A stretch of 47,048 nt of DNA, taken from contig CANHOA010000026.1 of assembly GCA_947462255.1 (NCBI GenBank), positions 1-47,048 of the forward strand, written 5' to 3'. This document shows, one piece after another, positions 25,925-35,111 of the stretch. The position numbers and the translations under genes were made by a program. The notes under the pieces are model-generated. The model saw only the letters and a list, made by a program, of their open reading frames with translations. It was not told where the DNA came from and did not search any database. Origin of the DNA: Flavobacteriales bacterium. Its GTDB lineage: Bacteria > Bacteroidota > Bacteroidia > Flavobacteriales_D > Crocinitomicaceae. Position 1 is the first letter of the stretch; each line of letters begins with the position of its first letter.

Positions 25925-27138
25925 TCCCAATCGTTATTTTCCTTATCGAATTCATCCATTAACTTTTTCCAATTATACGTTGGATCAGTTGTATCGATTA
26001 ATATGTCCTTGTATTCAGCAGAAGTAATGTCGTAATGTAGAATTTCTTCTCCAGTATATTCCTCAATGGCTTCTACAAGTATTTTTTCTTCTGGGCTGCA
26101 AAAAGACAAAGCTTGTCCGTTTGATTCACCCCTACCCGTTCGTCCACAGCGATGCACATAATTCTCTGGATTGTCTGGCAAGTCGTAATTAATGACATAA
26201 TCCATATCCGGAATATCAATACCACGACATGCCACATCAGTGGTGATGAGCACACGGCTTTCTCCTTTTCGAAAACGTTCTAAAATAGCAAAGCGTTTAT
26301 CTTGCTCAATACCACCGTGAAGTGCTTCAGTTACTATTTCAACGCGTAACATGGCAGCAACGACACGTTCAGCGCGCACCTTGGTTCGAACGAAGACAAT
26401 AAATTTTTGAGTTTCAAATTCACTTAAGATATTTTCAAGAAAAAAACGTTTATCATCCATTTCAATAAAAGCCACCGCATGTGTGACATTTTTCGCAACT
26501 GGATTTTTGGGTGAAATTTGAATACGAATGGCATCTCGAACAACGTCATAAGCCAATGATTTTATTTTTTTTGAAATCGTTGCAGTGAAAAACAAGGTCT
26601 GGCGATTTTTAGGAAGTAAACGCAGCACATCTCTGATGTCTTTTGTAAACCCTAAATCAAGCATTAAATCTGCTTCATCAAGCACTAATATTTCCACTTT
26701 CGATAAATCGATAAAGCCTTGGGAAACGAGGTCAAACATACGACCTGGCGTAGTCACCAAGATATCAACTTTAGTTTGTAATTGATTTATTTGATCGTCT
26801 TGTTCTACACCACCAAAAAGTCCGAGCGTGCTTAATTTAGTTCCAGCGCTAATTTGCTTAAAAACATCGGATATTTGCTTGGCTAATTCACGTGTTGGTA
26901 CCATCACCAAACACCTAATTTGTTTTTTCTTTAAGTCTTTGGGATTCAAAAGATGGTGAATCACAGGAATAACAAACGCAGCGGTTTTTCCTGTTCCAGT
27001 TTGGGCAACAGCCATAACATCTTCCCCATCAAGAATGTGTTTAATGGCCCGGTGTTGAATATCAGTAGGACGAGACCAACCAAGGAGATCAAGTTGATGT
27101 TTTATTAACGATGATATCGGGTAGTCCTTGAATTTCAT
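25921..27138 (-). CDS. DEAD-box RNA helicase (RhlE-like)
   Basis: 405 aa. The full motif set is visible: Q motif (GWSRPTDIQ), motif I AQTGTGKT, Ia PTRELAKQ, II DEAD (VLDEADLMLD), III TAT (TLFFTATIS), IV FIVFVRT, V TTDVACRGIDIPD and VI HRCGRTGRG. The short C-terminal tail lacks the basic extension of many RhlE and DeaD proteins. It probably remodels ribosomal or structured RNA. It is the last gene of a same-strand run dinB-dnaE-SRPBCC-helicase (gap 18 bases) and ends in a convergent overlap with lon. Confidence 0.96.
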   Translation of the reverse strand: MKFKDYPISSLIKHQLDLLGWSRPTDIQHRAIKHILDGEDVMAVAQTGTGKTAAFVIPVIHHLLNPKDLKKKQIRCLVMVPTRELAKQISDVFKQISAGTKLSTLGLFGGVEQDDQINQLQTKVDILVTTPGRMFDLVSQGFIDLSKVEILVLDEADLMLDLGFTKDIRDVLRLLPKNRQTLFFTATISKKIKSLAYDVVRDAIRIQISPKNPVAKNVTHAVAFIEMDDKRFFLENILSEFETQKFIVFVRTKVRAERVVAAMLRVEIVTEALHGGIEQDKRFAILERFRKGESRVLITTDVACRGIDIPDMDYVINYDLPDNPENYVHRCGRTGRGESNGQALSFCSPEEKILVEAIEEYTGEEILHYDITSAEYKDILIDTTDPTYNWKKLMDEFDKENNDWD

Positions 27139-27156
27139 AGTTCAAAGATACGCATT

Positions 27157-27630
27157 TTACACCTTATTGCTAATCGGAGTGGCGATGAATAGTTCGTCGA
27201 CCTTTTGTCGGCGATAATCAAAAATTTCTTTTAGTTTATTTTTAACCAAAATGGGATGCATTAGCCGGCCCAAAAATCCAAGAGGAAGTTCATAGCTTAC
27301 AATATCGGTCATTTCTACACCACCATCAACTTCTTTAAAATGATGCTCATGGTGCCAAATTCGATAGGGTCCTTTGCGTTGTTCGTCTACAAAAAACGAG
27401 TGATTTTTAACCGTTTTTATCTCCGTAATCCAATTCATTGGAATTCCCAGCATTGGGCGAACCGTATACTCAATCATTAACCCTTCGTACATTTTATCGG
27501 GCAGTTCTGTTCGAACAATAAAGCCCATGGACTGAGGGGTGATTTTAGAAAGATTTTTCGGATCGGAGAAAAAATCCCAACACGTAGCCATGTCGGTTTT
27601 TACAAATTGTTTTGTTTTTAGTTGATACAT
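27157..27630 (-). CDS. SRPBCC (START-like) ligand-binding family protein
   Basis: 157 aa. It begins YQLKTKQFVKTDMATCWDFFSDPKNLSKITP, the characteristic first strand and helix of SRPBCC proteins, and ends with the long C-terminal helix LKEIFDYRRQKVDELF. A hydrophobic cavity for a lipid-like ligand is expected but the ligand is unknown. Family members are often annotated as cell-division inhibitors without evidence. It lies 32 bases after dnaE and 18 before the helicase gene, so it is probably co-transcribed with the DNA-damage polymerases. Confidence 0.88.
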   Translation of the reverse strand: MYQLKTKQFVKTDMATCWDFFSDPKNLSKITPQSMGFIVRTELPDKMYEGLMIEYTVRPMLGIPMNWITEIKTVKNHSFFVDEQRKGPYRIWHHEHHFKEVDGGVEMTDIVSYELPLGFLGRLMHPILVKNKLKEIFDYRRQKVDELFIATPISNKV

Positions 27631-27662
27631 ACTCGAAAAACAAGCTAGGCCATAAAAAGTTT

Positions 27663-30629
27663 TTATACAAGACTAGAAATCGTAGTTTGTTCACCAAAAC
27701 GCACGTCATCGATCAATCGTAATTTTTCCATTTGCCCTACTTCGAGCGAATAATAACCAAATTCTTCTGTCACACGACCTTTCATGCGATAAATACCCTT
27801 TCCCATAAAAGGATACTTTCGGACTGCTTCCGGAAAATGAACCGTATCAATGGTATCACCCGCCACATCAATAAAAGTTCCGAAATTCATTAGTGTTCCT
27901 TTACTTGTTTTAGATGGTTTAACCGCGACTAAATAACCAACTAATTCAATCACTAGCCCAAGGGAATTAACGATTTGCTTGGCTAGAGTATGCTTAGGCA
28001 GGGGATTCGCTAGTAAATCGAAGGGATTGCATAAAGGGAAGCCCATTAGCTCGATTTGCTCAAAGGAACATTCCATATTACCTTCCTCAAAAGAGGGTAA
28101 CTTGAATGACATAGGCGCAGTACTAAAAAGGGAATTTTGCTTACTATTCGGAGTGGATTTATTCAAATATAAATGAGCCTTCCACAACAATGTTTTTCGA
28201 TCTTCCGAAAAATCACGTAGCGCACCGATTCGAATCAGAAGAGAAAGCTGTTCTAGGGGAATAAAAAGACGCTGCATCAGGTCGTCGAAATTACGAAAAA
28301 GGCCATTTTCGATGCGTTCTTTCAAGATAGATCGGATACACTTCACTTCTATTCCATCAACTAGGTTAAAGCCCAATACCAAGCGCTTTCCGATTAATAC
28401 CGAAGCATAATCTCCCTCATTAATTGATGGCGCCTCGATAAGAGCACCAAATCGACGTGCTTCATGGACATAAATTTCAGTTCGATAATACCCGCCGAAA
28501 TTATTAATGGTTGCGGTCATATATTCCAACGGATAATGCGCTTTTAAATAAAGACTTTGATAGCTCTCAACAGCATAGGAAGCGGAATGGCCTTTCGAAA
28601 AAGCATAGCCGGCAAAGCTCTCGATTTGCGACCAAATAGAACCAACGAGGACTAAATCGTATCCTTTTTTAGCGCAATTACTAAAAAATAAATCGCGCAC
28701 AGCTTGAAATTCATCCCTCGAGCGAAACTTACCCGACATACCCCTTCTCAACACATCTGCTTCAGCTAAACTAAGTCCGGCAAAATAATGTGCTACCTTA
28801 ATCACATCTTCTTGATAGACCATTACCCCATACGTTTCGGGCATCATTTCCAATAAAATAGGATTCGCTTCTTTTCTACGATCAGGATTCCTATGTCGAA
28901 GGATATATTCACGCATCATCCCCGACTGCGAGACACCGGGACGAATAATAGAACTCGCCGCTACCAATTCCAGGTACGTTTTTACTTTTAATTTAATCAT
29001 GAGCATACGCATAGCAGGAGATTCGATATAGAAACACCCTAATGCTTTCGCTTCTAACATCAAAGACCTAATGGATTCATCTTCCTTGAAATAAGCGATG
29101 TCATGAATATCATGTGGCGGATTTTCTGCTTGATTATACGCGATAATGTCCAAGCATTCCCTTATTTTTCCTAAACCACGCTGACTTAAAACATCAAACT
29201 TATACAGACCAACATCTTCGGCCTCCATCATGGAGAACTGTGTTGTTGGATACCCTTTTGGCGGCAAGAAAGTAGCTGAATACCACGTAATAGGTTTTTC
29301 ACTGACAACAATCCCCCCCGAATGAACGCTTAAATGAGAGGGAATTCCTTGAATGTAAGCACTATAACGAAGCACTAATTTTGAAAGCTCGTCTAGGTTG
29401 GTAGTAGGAAGTTTACTTCGACTTAGCTTATCGATTTCCGTTTTAGGTAAACCAAAAACTTTCCCAAGTTCTCGAATAGTAGCGCGATATTGAAATGTAT
29501 TATAAGTGCAGAGCCAGGCCGCATTTGGATAACGCTGAAAAATATAATCAATCACTTCATCGCGATCACGCCATGAAAAATCAATATCAAAATCAGGTGG
29601 GTTTTTCCGATAAAGATTGATGAAACGCTCGAAATAAAGATCTAATTCCAAGGGATCAACATCCGTGATACGCAATAGATACGCAACAATGCTATTAGCG
29701 CCGCTCCCCCTACCGACATAAAAAAAATGCTTCGAGCGCGCAAAAGAAGTGAAATCCCACGTCATTAAAAAGTACGACAAGTAATCTTTCTGGGCAATAA
29801 TCTCAATTTCCTTCTCAATGCGCGCGATGATTTCGTCTGTTATTATTGGATAACGATACGCCAAACCATCTGCACAAAGCTGCCGTAACATTTCCTCATC
29901 TTCCTCAACACTTCCTGTATAGGTTGTTGGGTTTTGAGGCTTTGCCTGCTCGCCAAATTCAAAATCAACATGACAGGTATCAAATAGCGCTTGCGTTCTT
30001 TCGAGGTATTGAGGGAAATACTGATACACGATGGATAAATCACTAGCAGATAAAAATCGTTCATTTTCATTGGCTTGATTCTTTTTCGGCAACTTGGATA
30101 AAAGCGTATTGTAGTGAATTGCACGCAACAAGCGATGCGTATTAAAATCACGTTTATTACGAAAAATCATAGGATCTAACCCCACTATTTTTTCAGGTCG
30201 AACATGCTTAAAATTGATGGATACATTATTTAGATCGGTATACCTTACTTGGAAAAACTCGTTAGCTTTTAAATCATTAAAATCGATTGTTAAAGGGTAA
30301 AAAATAAAACAATTTACTAAATCTGGAAGCCGAGACTCGAAAGGCAAATTGCCATGTAGGTGCTTCGTTAAAAAATTATTTAATGCTAACAATCCGTCGT
30401 TATTTTTAGCGATTACAGTGGCCTTTATGTCCATCCCATTTCTGATTTCAGCACCTACAATAGCTTTTATACCAAGGTGTTGGGCAGCACGAACAAATGC
30501 CAATACAGCTCCTGTAGAATTTATATCAGTCAGGCAAACACGTGTATATCCTGCAGCAGACGCCCATTCCAAAATAGCATCAGGAGAAAGCACCCCATAT
30601 TTTAAGCTGAAGTAGGAATATGTTTTCAT
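27663..30629 (-). CDS. DNA polymerase III alpha subunit, error-prone (DnaE2-like) type
   Basis: 988 aa C-family polymerase, shorter than replicative DnaE (~1160) and close to DnaE2. Catalytic aspartates are visible: Asp348 and Asp350 (PDFDIDF) and Asp479 (YKFDVLSQRG). GRGSGANSIVAYLL marks the palm. The N-terminal PHP domain has lost its metal pair: the usual H-x-H-S-x-YS start reads TYSYFSLKYG. No proofreading activity is therefore expected from it. A C-terminal OB fold (about 885-970, VIELVGYLVAVKPSKT) is present. It follows dinB by 68 bases, as in SOS mutagenesis cassettes, so a translesion or induced-mutagenesis role is likely. No ImuA- or LexA-like gene is beside it. Confidence 0.92.
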   Translation of the reverse strand: MKTYSYFSLKYGVLSPDAILEWASAAGYTRVCLTDINSTGAVLAFVRAAQHLGIKAIVGAEIRNGMDIKATVIAKNNDGLLALNNFLTKHLHGNLPFESRLPDLVNCFIFYPLTIDFNDLKANEFFQVRYTDLNNVSINFKHVRPEKIVGLDPMIFRNKRDFNTHRLLRAIHYNTLLSKLPKKNQANENERFLSASDLSIVYQYFPQYLERTQALFDTCHVDFEFGEQAKPQNPTTYTGSVEEDEEMLRQLCADGLAYRYPIITDEIIARIEKEIEIIAQKDYLSYFLMTWDFTSFARSKHFFYVGRGSGANSIVAYLLRITDVDPLELDLYFERFINLYRKNPPDFDIDFSWRDRDEVIDYIFQRYPNAAWLCTYNTFQYRATIRELGKVFGLPKTEIDKLSRSKLPTTNLDELSKLVLRYSAYIQGIPSHLSVHSGGIVVSEKPITWYSATFLPPKGYPTTQFSMMEAEDVGLYKFDVLSQRGLGKIRECLDIIAYNQAENPPHDIHDIAYFKEDESIRSLMLEAKALGCFYIESPAMRMLMIKLKVKTYLELVAASSIIRPGVSQSGMMREYILRHRNPDRRKEANPILLEMMPETYGVMVYQEDVIKVAHYFAGLSLAEADVLRRGMSGKFRSRDEFQAVRDLFFSNCAKKGYDLVLVGSIWSQIESFAGYAFSKGHSASYAVESYQSLYLKAHYPLEYMTATINNFGGYYRTEIYVHEARRFGALIEAPSINEGDYASVLIGKRLVLGFNLVDGIEVKCIRSILKERIENGLFRNFDDLMQRLFIPLEQLSLLIRIGALRDFSEDRKTLLWKAHLYLNKSTPNSKQNSLFSTAPMSFKLPSFEEGNMECSFEQIELMGFPLCNPFDLLANPLPKHTLAKQIVNSLGLVIELVGYLVAVKPSKTSKGTLMNFGTFIDVAGDTIDTVHFPEAVRKYPFMGKGIYRMKGRVTEEFGYYSLEVGQMEKLRLIDDVRFGEQTTISSLV

Positions 30630-30697
30630 ACCATTATTACATTTTACCAGAATAAGACCTCTAGTGTACCACCAAACCAGTCAAGTGAATGAGCAAC

Positions 30698-31861
30698 TTA
30701 ATCGATCTTAGTGACATTCATTCCAATCGCTCGCATCACAGCACGATCGCCATAGCGCTTTCGAATATGATCCAAGGACCTATACAAACTAGCGTAATCG
30801 ACTGATTCATCAAATAAACTAAGTTGATGATTTCCTGCCACAAGCGAACTATACCTCAAACCAATCAAGCGAACCAACATCCTTCGTTGAAATAATCGAT
30901 TGAATAGCTCAGTAGCAATGGGAAATAAATCATGGTCGGCTGCTGTATAAGGAATCTGCTTTTGGAGGGTTTGTGTTTGGAAATCAGCGTAACGAATTTT
31001 AATGGTGACACAAGCCGTTAGTTTATTACTCGTACGCAATTGAAAAGCCATATTTTCAGCCATGGCCGCTAATACGCTACGAAGTTTGACTACATCAATT
31101 GTATCTTGATCAAAAGTACGCTCCTTGGAAATGGATTTTCGTTCGCTGTATTGTTCAACAGGCGAATGGTCAAAACCTTGTGCTTTTTTCCAAATACTGA
31201 TGCCATTTTCCCCTAAAGCACTTTGCATCATTTCCACAGGCATCTCTTGAATTGTTTGAATTTTTCGAACACCTAGATTACATAAAGTTTGATACGTTTT
31301 TATGCCTACCATCGGAATTTTTCGAACAGATAAAGGCGCTAAAAAATCACGTTCTGCACCAATATTAATTTGCATTTGATTGTTTGGCTTTGCTTCTCCT
31401 GTTGCAATTTTTGAGACCGTTTTATTTTGAGAAAGACCAAAAGAAATGGGTAAACCTGTTTCATTCAAAATACGCTGCCGTAGTTCTGAGGCGTAGGTAA
31501 GTGTTCCAAAAAAACGATCCATTCCCGTAAAATCAATGTAAAATTCATCAATTGATGATTTTTCAAAGAGTGGAGATGCCTCGCTAATAATGTCTGTAAC
31601 CATCTTGGAATACTTAGAATAGCTTGCTATATTACCCTTTATGACCACCGCTTCGGGACAGCGTTCCTTAGCCATTTTCATCGGCATAGCTGAATGAATA
31701 CCAAAACGCCTCGCTTCGTAACTACATGAAGCGACAACACCACGATCACCGGTCCCGCCAATCAAAATAGGCCTTCCAATCAAGCGACTATCCAACAAGC
31801 GTTCACAAGAGACAAAAAAGGTATCTAAATCCATGTGAACAATTGAGCGCAAAATCGCCAT
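30698..31861 (-). CDS. dinB: DNA polymerase IV / Y-family translesion polymerase
   Basis: 387 aa. Palm residues are Asp11 (HMDLDTFF) and Asp105-Glu106 (SIDEFYID). The thumb (VGIKTYQTLCNLGVRKI) and little-finger domain follow. QLSLF at 346-350 is a canonical sliding-clamp-binding motif, but it lies ~37 residues before the end rather than at the very C-terminus. It bypasses damaged bases with low fidelity. It is the first gene of the run ending with the DEAD-box helicase. The promoter TTG-N23-TACTTTTG lies 57-90 bases upstream and is overlapped by a 14-bp palindrome, suggesting repressor control. Confidence 0.95.
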   Translation of the reverse strand: MAILRSIVHMDLDTFFVSCERLLDSRLIGRPILIGGTGDRGVVASCSYEARRFGIHSAMPMKMAKERCPEAVVIKGNIASYSKYSKMVTDIISEASPLFEKSSIDEFYIDFTGMDRFFGTLTYASELRQRILNETGLPISFGLSQNKTVSKIATGEAKPNNQMQINIGAERDFLAPLSVRKIPMVGIKTYQTLCNLGVRKIQTIQEMPVEMMQSALGENGISIWKKAQGFDHSPVEQYSERKSISKERTFDQDTIDVVKLRSVLAAMAENMAFQLRTSNKLTACVTIKIRYADFQTQTLQKQIPYTAADHDLFPIATELFNRLFQRRMLVRLIGLRYSSLVAGNHQLSLFDESVDYASLYRSLDHIRKRYGDRAVMRAIGMNVTKID

Positions 31862-31903
31862 GATAAAAAAAATAGTTGACGTTAATATTACAGAGAGATA
31901 CTA

Positions 31904-31911
31904 TATATTTG
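31904..31911 (+). promoter_or_regulatory. Candidate -7 box of the lipoprotein gene at 31992
   Basis: TATATTTG fits TAnnTTTG. The nearest TTG (31876-31878) is 25 bases upstream, slightly longer than the 17-23 seen in Flavobacterium promoters. The box shares four bases with the palindrome 31908-31921. Confidence 0.4.
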
Positions 31912-31921
31912 TTTGAACAAA
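31908..31921. promoter_or_regulatory. 14-bp palindrome, candidate operator for dinB-dnaE
   Basis: TTTGTTTGAACAAA is a perfect inverted repeat (TTTGTT/AACAAA around TG). It overlaps the -7 box of the dinB promoter on the minus strand and the -7-like box of the divergent gene on the plus strand. A dimeric repressor bound here would block both. Confidence 0.5.
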
Positions 31922-31951
31922 AGTAATACTAATTGATTAATTAATAATCAA
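31918..31951 (-). promoter_or_regulatory. dinB promoter, TTG-N23-TACTTTTG
   Basis: On the minus strand TTG (31951-31949) and TACTTTTG (31925-31918) are separated by 23 bases, within the 17-23-base range described for Flavobacterium promoters. The predicted start of transcription is about 50 bases before the dinB ATG. Confidence 0.6.
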
Positions 31952-31991
31952 CTTTTTGATTAATTTTTAATCTTTTTATTAAAAAACTACT

Positions 31992-32603
31992 ATGAAAACC
32001 ATCACTTGTTCGATGCTACTATTTTGTATGGCTATCTTAATCGCTTGTCAGACCGACCGACCTAAAAATCAAGACGAAAAAAACAAAAGGGAAATCCAAT
32101 TCAAAAGAGAAAAACCGGACAGCATACGAATCGATAAAACTGGATTATACGGCATATATAAAGGCGTAGAATTTGCCGACACAGGTGATGTAAGCCGCAG
32201 AGATGTGGCGCATCAATTTTCAAATCGAGTAGCGGACACACTTGGAAAGTACTTAAAATCACAATTTAAAGCAGGAAACTACCTAAGCATAGATTTTCAA
32301 AAAACGAAAATAACGACTGCTGGAATGGATCTGAAAGACAGCGTAGTATATTGTATCACGATGTTCTTCAAAAGCGAAAAAAAATGCGATGCCAGCACGG
32401 GAATCGAGCACTGCGGAAGTTGGAGCCAAGATGAAATTACATCAAGTTATTTTCTCAAAAAAAGGCTAGTTGAGCTCAAGAAATCACTCCAAAAAATCAG
32501 TGTAGGAAAACCTAATGTTCACTTTTACAAAACAGCAGAAAAATTTCAAGAATATTGGATTCAATTTAAGCATAAAGATTACCAAGGAGATTGCGGAAAA
32601 TAG
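31992..32603 (+). CDS. Uncharacterised lipoprotein
   Basis: 203 aa. A signal peptide with lipobox LIAC (Cys19) is followed by a charged linker rich in Lys, Asp and Glu (20-50). The rest is a mixed alpha/beta domain with three cysteines near residues 134-142 (KKCDAS ... EHCGSW) and one near the end (GDCGK), possibly disulfide-linked. No family is recognised. It is divergent from dinB and 79 bases before lemA; co-regulation with dinB through the shared palindrome is possible but untested. Confidence 0.75.
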   Translation: MKTITCSMLLFCMAILIACQTDRPKNQDEKNKREIQFKREKPDSIRIDKTGLYGIYKGVEFADTGDVSRRDVAHQFSNRVADTLGKYLKSQFKAGNYLSIDFQKTKITTAGMDLKDSVVYCITMFFKSEKKCDASTGIEHCGSWSQDEITSSYFLKKRLVELKKSLQKISVGKPNVHFYKTAEKFQEYWIQFKHKDYQGDCGK

Positions 32604-32682
32604 AAAGTCGTTTTGTGGAAAAAGTAAAAAAAAAATACTGTTTTATCGATTAAGTAAGTAATTTCGTTAAAAATAATAAAAC

Positions 32683-33249
32683 ATGAAAAAATCGTATATA
32701 ATATTTGGTGTTATAGGTGGTATTATCCTAATTATATTTTTAATGTACTACACTGCATACAGCGGTGCCGTTACTAAACAAGAAAACTTGGATGAAAAGT
32801 GGAATAATGTACAAAGTGCCTATCAAAGACGAGCAGATTTAATCCCAAATCTAGTGAAAACAGTAAAAGGCGCAGCGAAAAACGAAAAAGATATTCTCCT
32901 ACAAGTTACTCAAGCAAGAGCGGGCATTGTTAATGCAAAAACACCCGAAGATCTTGAGATAATGGGAAAGAAAATTAACACGGCTATCAACATCATGTAT
33001 GAAGCATATCCGGAAATAAAATCAACAGATAACTTCCGGGATTTACAAGCGCAATTGGAAGGTACTGAAAACAGAATAAAAACAGCACGAGACGAATACA
33101 ATAAAGCAACAAAAGAATACAATACACATATCAGAGGGTTTTTCAATAGTATGTTCATTAACCACGAAACATTCCCGAGAAAAACAGGCTTCACGGCAGA
33201 TAAAGGTTCGGAGAATGCTGTTGATGTAGACTTCGAAGATGCTAAATAA
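32683..33249 (+). CDS. lemA: LemA family membrane protein
   Basis: 188 aa. One N-terminal membrane segment (about 5-25) is followed by a helical domain with the LemA hallmarks ENLDEKWNNVQSAYQRRADLIPNLV and FRDLQAQLEGTENRI. The end of the domain is YNTHIRGFFNSMF. LemA proteins are widespread, anchored with most of the chain outside the cytosol, and of unknown biochemical role; they commonly neighbour TPM-domain genes. It overlaps the next gene by 11 bases, forming a three-gene operon. Confidence 0.95.
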   Translation: MKKSYIIFGVIGGIILIIFLMYYTAYSGAVTKQENLDEKWNNVQSAYQRRADLIPNLVKTVKGAAKNEKDILLQVTQARAGIVNAKTPEDLEIMGKKINTAINIMYEAYPEIKSTDNFRDLQAQLEGTENRIKTARDEYNKATKEYNTHIRGFFNSMFINHETFPRKTGFTADKGSENAVDVDFEDAK

Positions 33250-33670
33250 AATCATTACCGAAGCAGATAAAAAAGCCATTCAAGAGGCAATTCGAAAAGC
33301 TGAAGAACTAACGTCGGGGGAAATAAGAGTACATATTGATAAAAGTTGCAGCGGTGACCCCTTAAAACGGGCCATTGAGGTATTTAATAAGCTGAAAATG
33401 CAGGCGACTAAAGAAAGAAATGGCGTATTAATTTACCTCTCATTTAACGACAGAAAATTAGCCATTCTTGGTGATGAAGGCATTGACAAAAAAGTAGCTA
33501 CTGATTTTTGGGATAGTACTAAAGAACAACTTATCCGTGATTTTAAAAACCAGCAATTTATACCTGGAATCATTAAATCAATCAATGAAGTAGGAATACG
33601 ATTAAAAGAATACTTTCCACATCAAGAAGATGATATCGATGAATTAAGCAATGAAATCACCTTCGATTAA
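33239..33670 (+). CDS. TPM domain protein, cytosolic form
   Basis: 143 aa TPM-domain protein without signal peptide or membrane segment. Landmarks are AIRKAEELTSGEIRVHI, NGVLIYLSFNDRKLAILGDEGID and the C-terminal acidic tail. The TPM fold is found in phosphatase-like and photosystem-repair proteins. It starts inside the end of lemA (11-base overlap) and its stop overlaps the next start by one base (TAATG), so all three are translated together. The exact role is unknown. Confidence 0.92.
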   Translation: MLNKIITEADKKAIQEAIRKAEELTSGEIRVHIDKSCSGDPLKRAIEVFNKLKMQATKERNGVLIYLSFNDRKLAILGDEGIDKKVATDFWDSTKEQLIRDFKNQQFIPGIIKSINEVGIRLKEYFPHQEDDIDELSNEITFD

Positions 33671-34434
33671 TGAGTAAATATAGCCTTGCCTTATTATTAA
33701 TTACGAGCATTTCATTAGCTTCATGGTCACAGCTACCAAAAGCACCCTACCCTCAAAAACTTTATAACGATCTAAATCATATCGGATTTCTAACACCAAG
33801 CGAAGAGATCATAATGGAGAAACGATTGGAGAAATTTGAAAAGGAAACATCCAATGAAATTGCAGTCATTATCGTTGATGATTTGGGAGATTATGACGTT
33901 TCTGATTATGCCATTAAGATTAGTAATCTATGGAAAGTAGGGAAAGAAAAAGAAAAAAATGGTGTCGTTATACTTATAAAACCGACCGGTGGAAAAAGAG
34001 ATAAAAAAATATTTATTGCCGTCGGTAGAGGACTTGAAGGTGCCATTCCTGATATTACGTGTAAAAGAATTATTGAGAATGAGCTCATTCCTAATTTTAA
34101 AAACGAAGCACATTTTAAAGGACTAAACGATGCGCTAGATGTCCTTAGTTCGTTATCAAAAGGAGAATATAATTCAGCAACTTACATTAAAAAGACAGAA
34201 GGTTCTTTGTTAGGAAAAATCATACTTGTTATCATCATTCTTATTATAGTAGTTGTTTTAATGCTGAAGGGAGGAAAAGGCGGTGGAATGACGATGGGCT
34301 CGACCGGTTTTTTTGTGGGTAGTGGGTTTGGTAGAGGATTTGGAGGTGGCTTTGGTGGAGGAGGAAGCGGTGGAGGATTCGGAGGTTTTGGTGGCGGAAG
34401 CTTTGGTGGCGGTGGTGCCGGTGGAAGCTGGTAG
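33670..34434 (+). CDS. TPM domain membrane protein with Gly-rich tail (YgcG-like)
   Basis: 254 aa. A signal peptide (to about SLASWSQ) precedes a TPM domain (about 30-155; LEKFEKETSNEIAVIIVDDL and VGRGLEGAIPDITCKRII). A membrane segment follows near 180-198, then a Gly/Ser/Phe-rich tail of ~55 residues ending GGAGGSW. This is the usual YgcG layout, and the operon order LemA-TPM-TPM is found in many bacteria. The tail may be a flexible or self-associating extension. The stop lies one base from the stop of the convergent gene. Confidence 0.93.
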   Translation: MSKYSLALLLITSISLASWSQLPKAPYPQKLYNDLNHIGFLTPSEEIIMEKRLEKFEKETSNEIAVIIVDDLGDYDVSDYAIKISNLWKVGKEKEKNGVVILIKPTGGKRDKKIFIAVGRGLEGAIPDITCKRIIENELIPNFKNEAHFKGLNDALDVLSSLSKGEYNSATYIKKTEGSLLGKIILVIIILIIVVVLMLKGGKGGGMTMGSTGFFVGSGFGRGFGGGFGGGGSGGGFGGFGGGSFGGGGAGGSW

Positions 34435-34435
34435 C

Positions 34436-35038
34436 TTAATCAAAAAAATCATAGGTTTTGTAATGAATAATTCGCAACTGTAATCCAATTTCCTTATTGA
34501 TTGTATTGTCCATGTTTTGCTGACGAAAAATACCGCGATAATACCCTTCTAATTTGATCGTCCAGGCTTTGTTTCGCTTACCAAAACCACTTTGAACGTG
34601 GTATAAACCAAGACCCGTTTTATACGATAAGAAACTATTTGCTGTACTATTTGCTTGTGGTAAATTATAATATGCTTCGGGCGCAAAAAATACTTCTATT
34701 ACTTCTGCGCGACAAGACCGCCCTTTTTTTCGCTCAAAAATGGTTAAGACAGGAAGCCTTGCCATTAGGGCAATGTTTAAATAATTTTTATGTTGAAAAG
34801 GTGAAAGGAGATCTGTTCGATCCACATTGCTAATTGTACTGCTTCTAAACCCAAACTCAGGAAGGAAATACCGTCCAAATTGTTTGGTGATTCCTAGGTT
34901 GAATGAAGTATTATTGTTTTCGGCTAAACCAATATTATATTGACCATAAACACCAAAATTTTGTTTTTTACGCATATACATTTGCGCATTGAAAACAAAA
35001 GGAAAAATAACGACACAAAGAAAAATGATCCGTTTCAT
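34436..35038 (-). CDS. Probable outer-membrane beta-barrel protein, uncharacterised
   Basis: 200 aa. The signal peptide MKRIIFLCVVIFPFVFNAQ is followed by alternating polar/aromatic strands (NFGVYGQYNIGLAE, TSFNLGITKQF, SFLSYKTGLGLYHV, AWTIKLEGYYRGIF, KEIGLQLRIIHY) typical of small outer-membrane barrels. No family name is recognised. It is convergent with the TPM operon and 73 bases downstream of the thiolase gene on the same strand. Confidence 0.75.
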   Translation of the reverse strand: MKRIIFLCVVIFPFVFNAQMYMRKKQNFGVYGQYNIGLAENNNTSFNLGITKQFGRYFLPEFGFRSSTISNVDRTDLLSPFQHKNYLNIALMARLPVLTIFERKKGRSCRAEVIEVFFAPEAYYNLPQANSTANSFLSYKTGLGLYHVQSGFGKRNKAWTIKLEGYYRGIFRQQNMDNTINKEIGLQLRIIHYKTYDFFD

Positions 35039-35111
35039 GGCTACAAGAATTGTTTAATACAAAACAAAAAGCCTGTAAATCGTTACAAAAAAAATAAAAA
35101 ACGAACCTGTT

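Noticed and set aside
29843..30151. Frames in both strands within dnaE
   Set aside because: The dnaE frame has catalytic residues and continuous family similarity; the others do not.
33906..34488. Minus-strand frames under the TPM and Gly-rich genes
   Set aside because: Shadow frames; the Ser/Thr/Lys-rich one is just the reverse of the Gly-rich tail.
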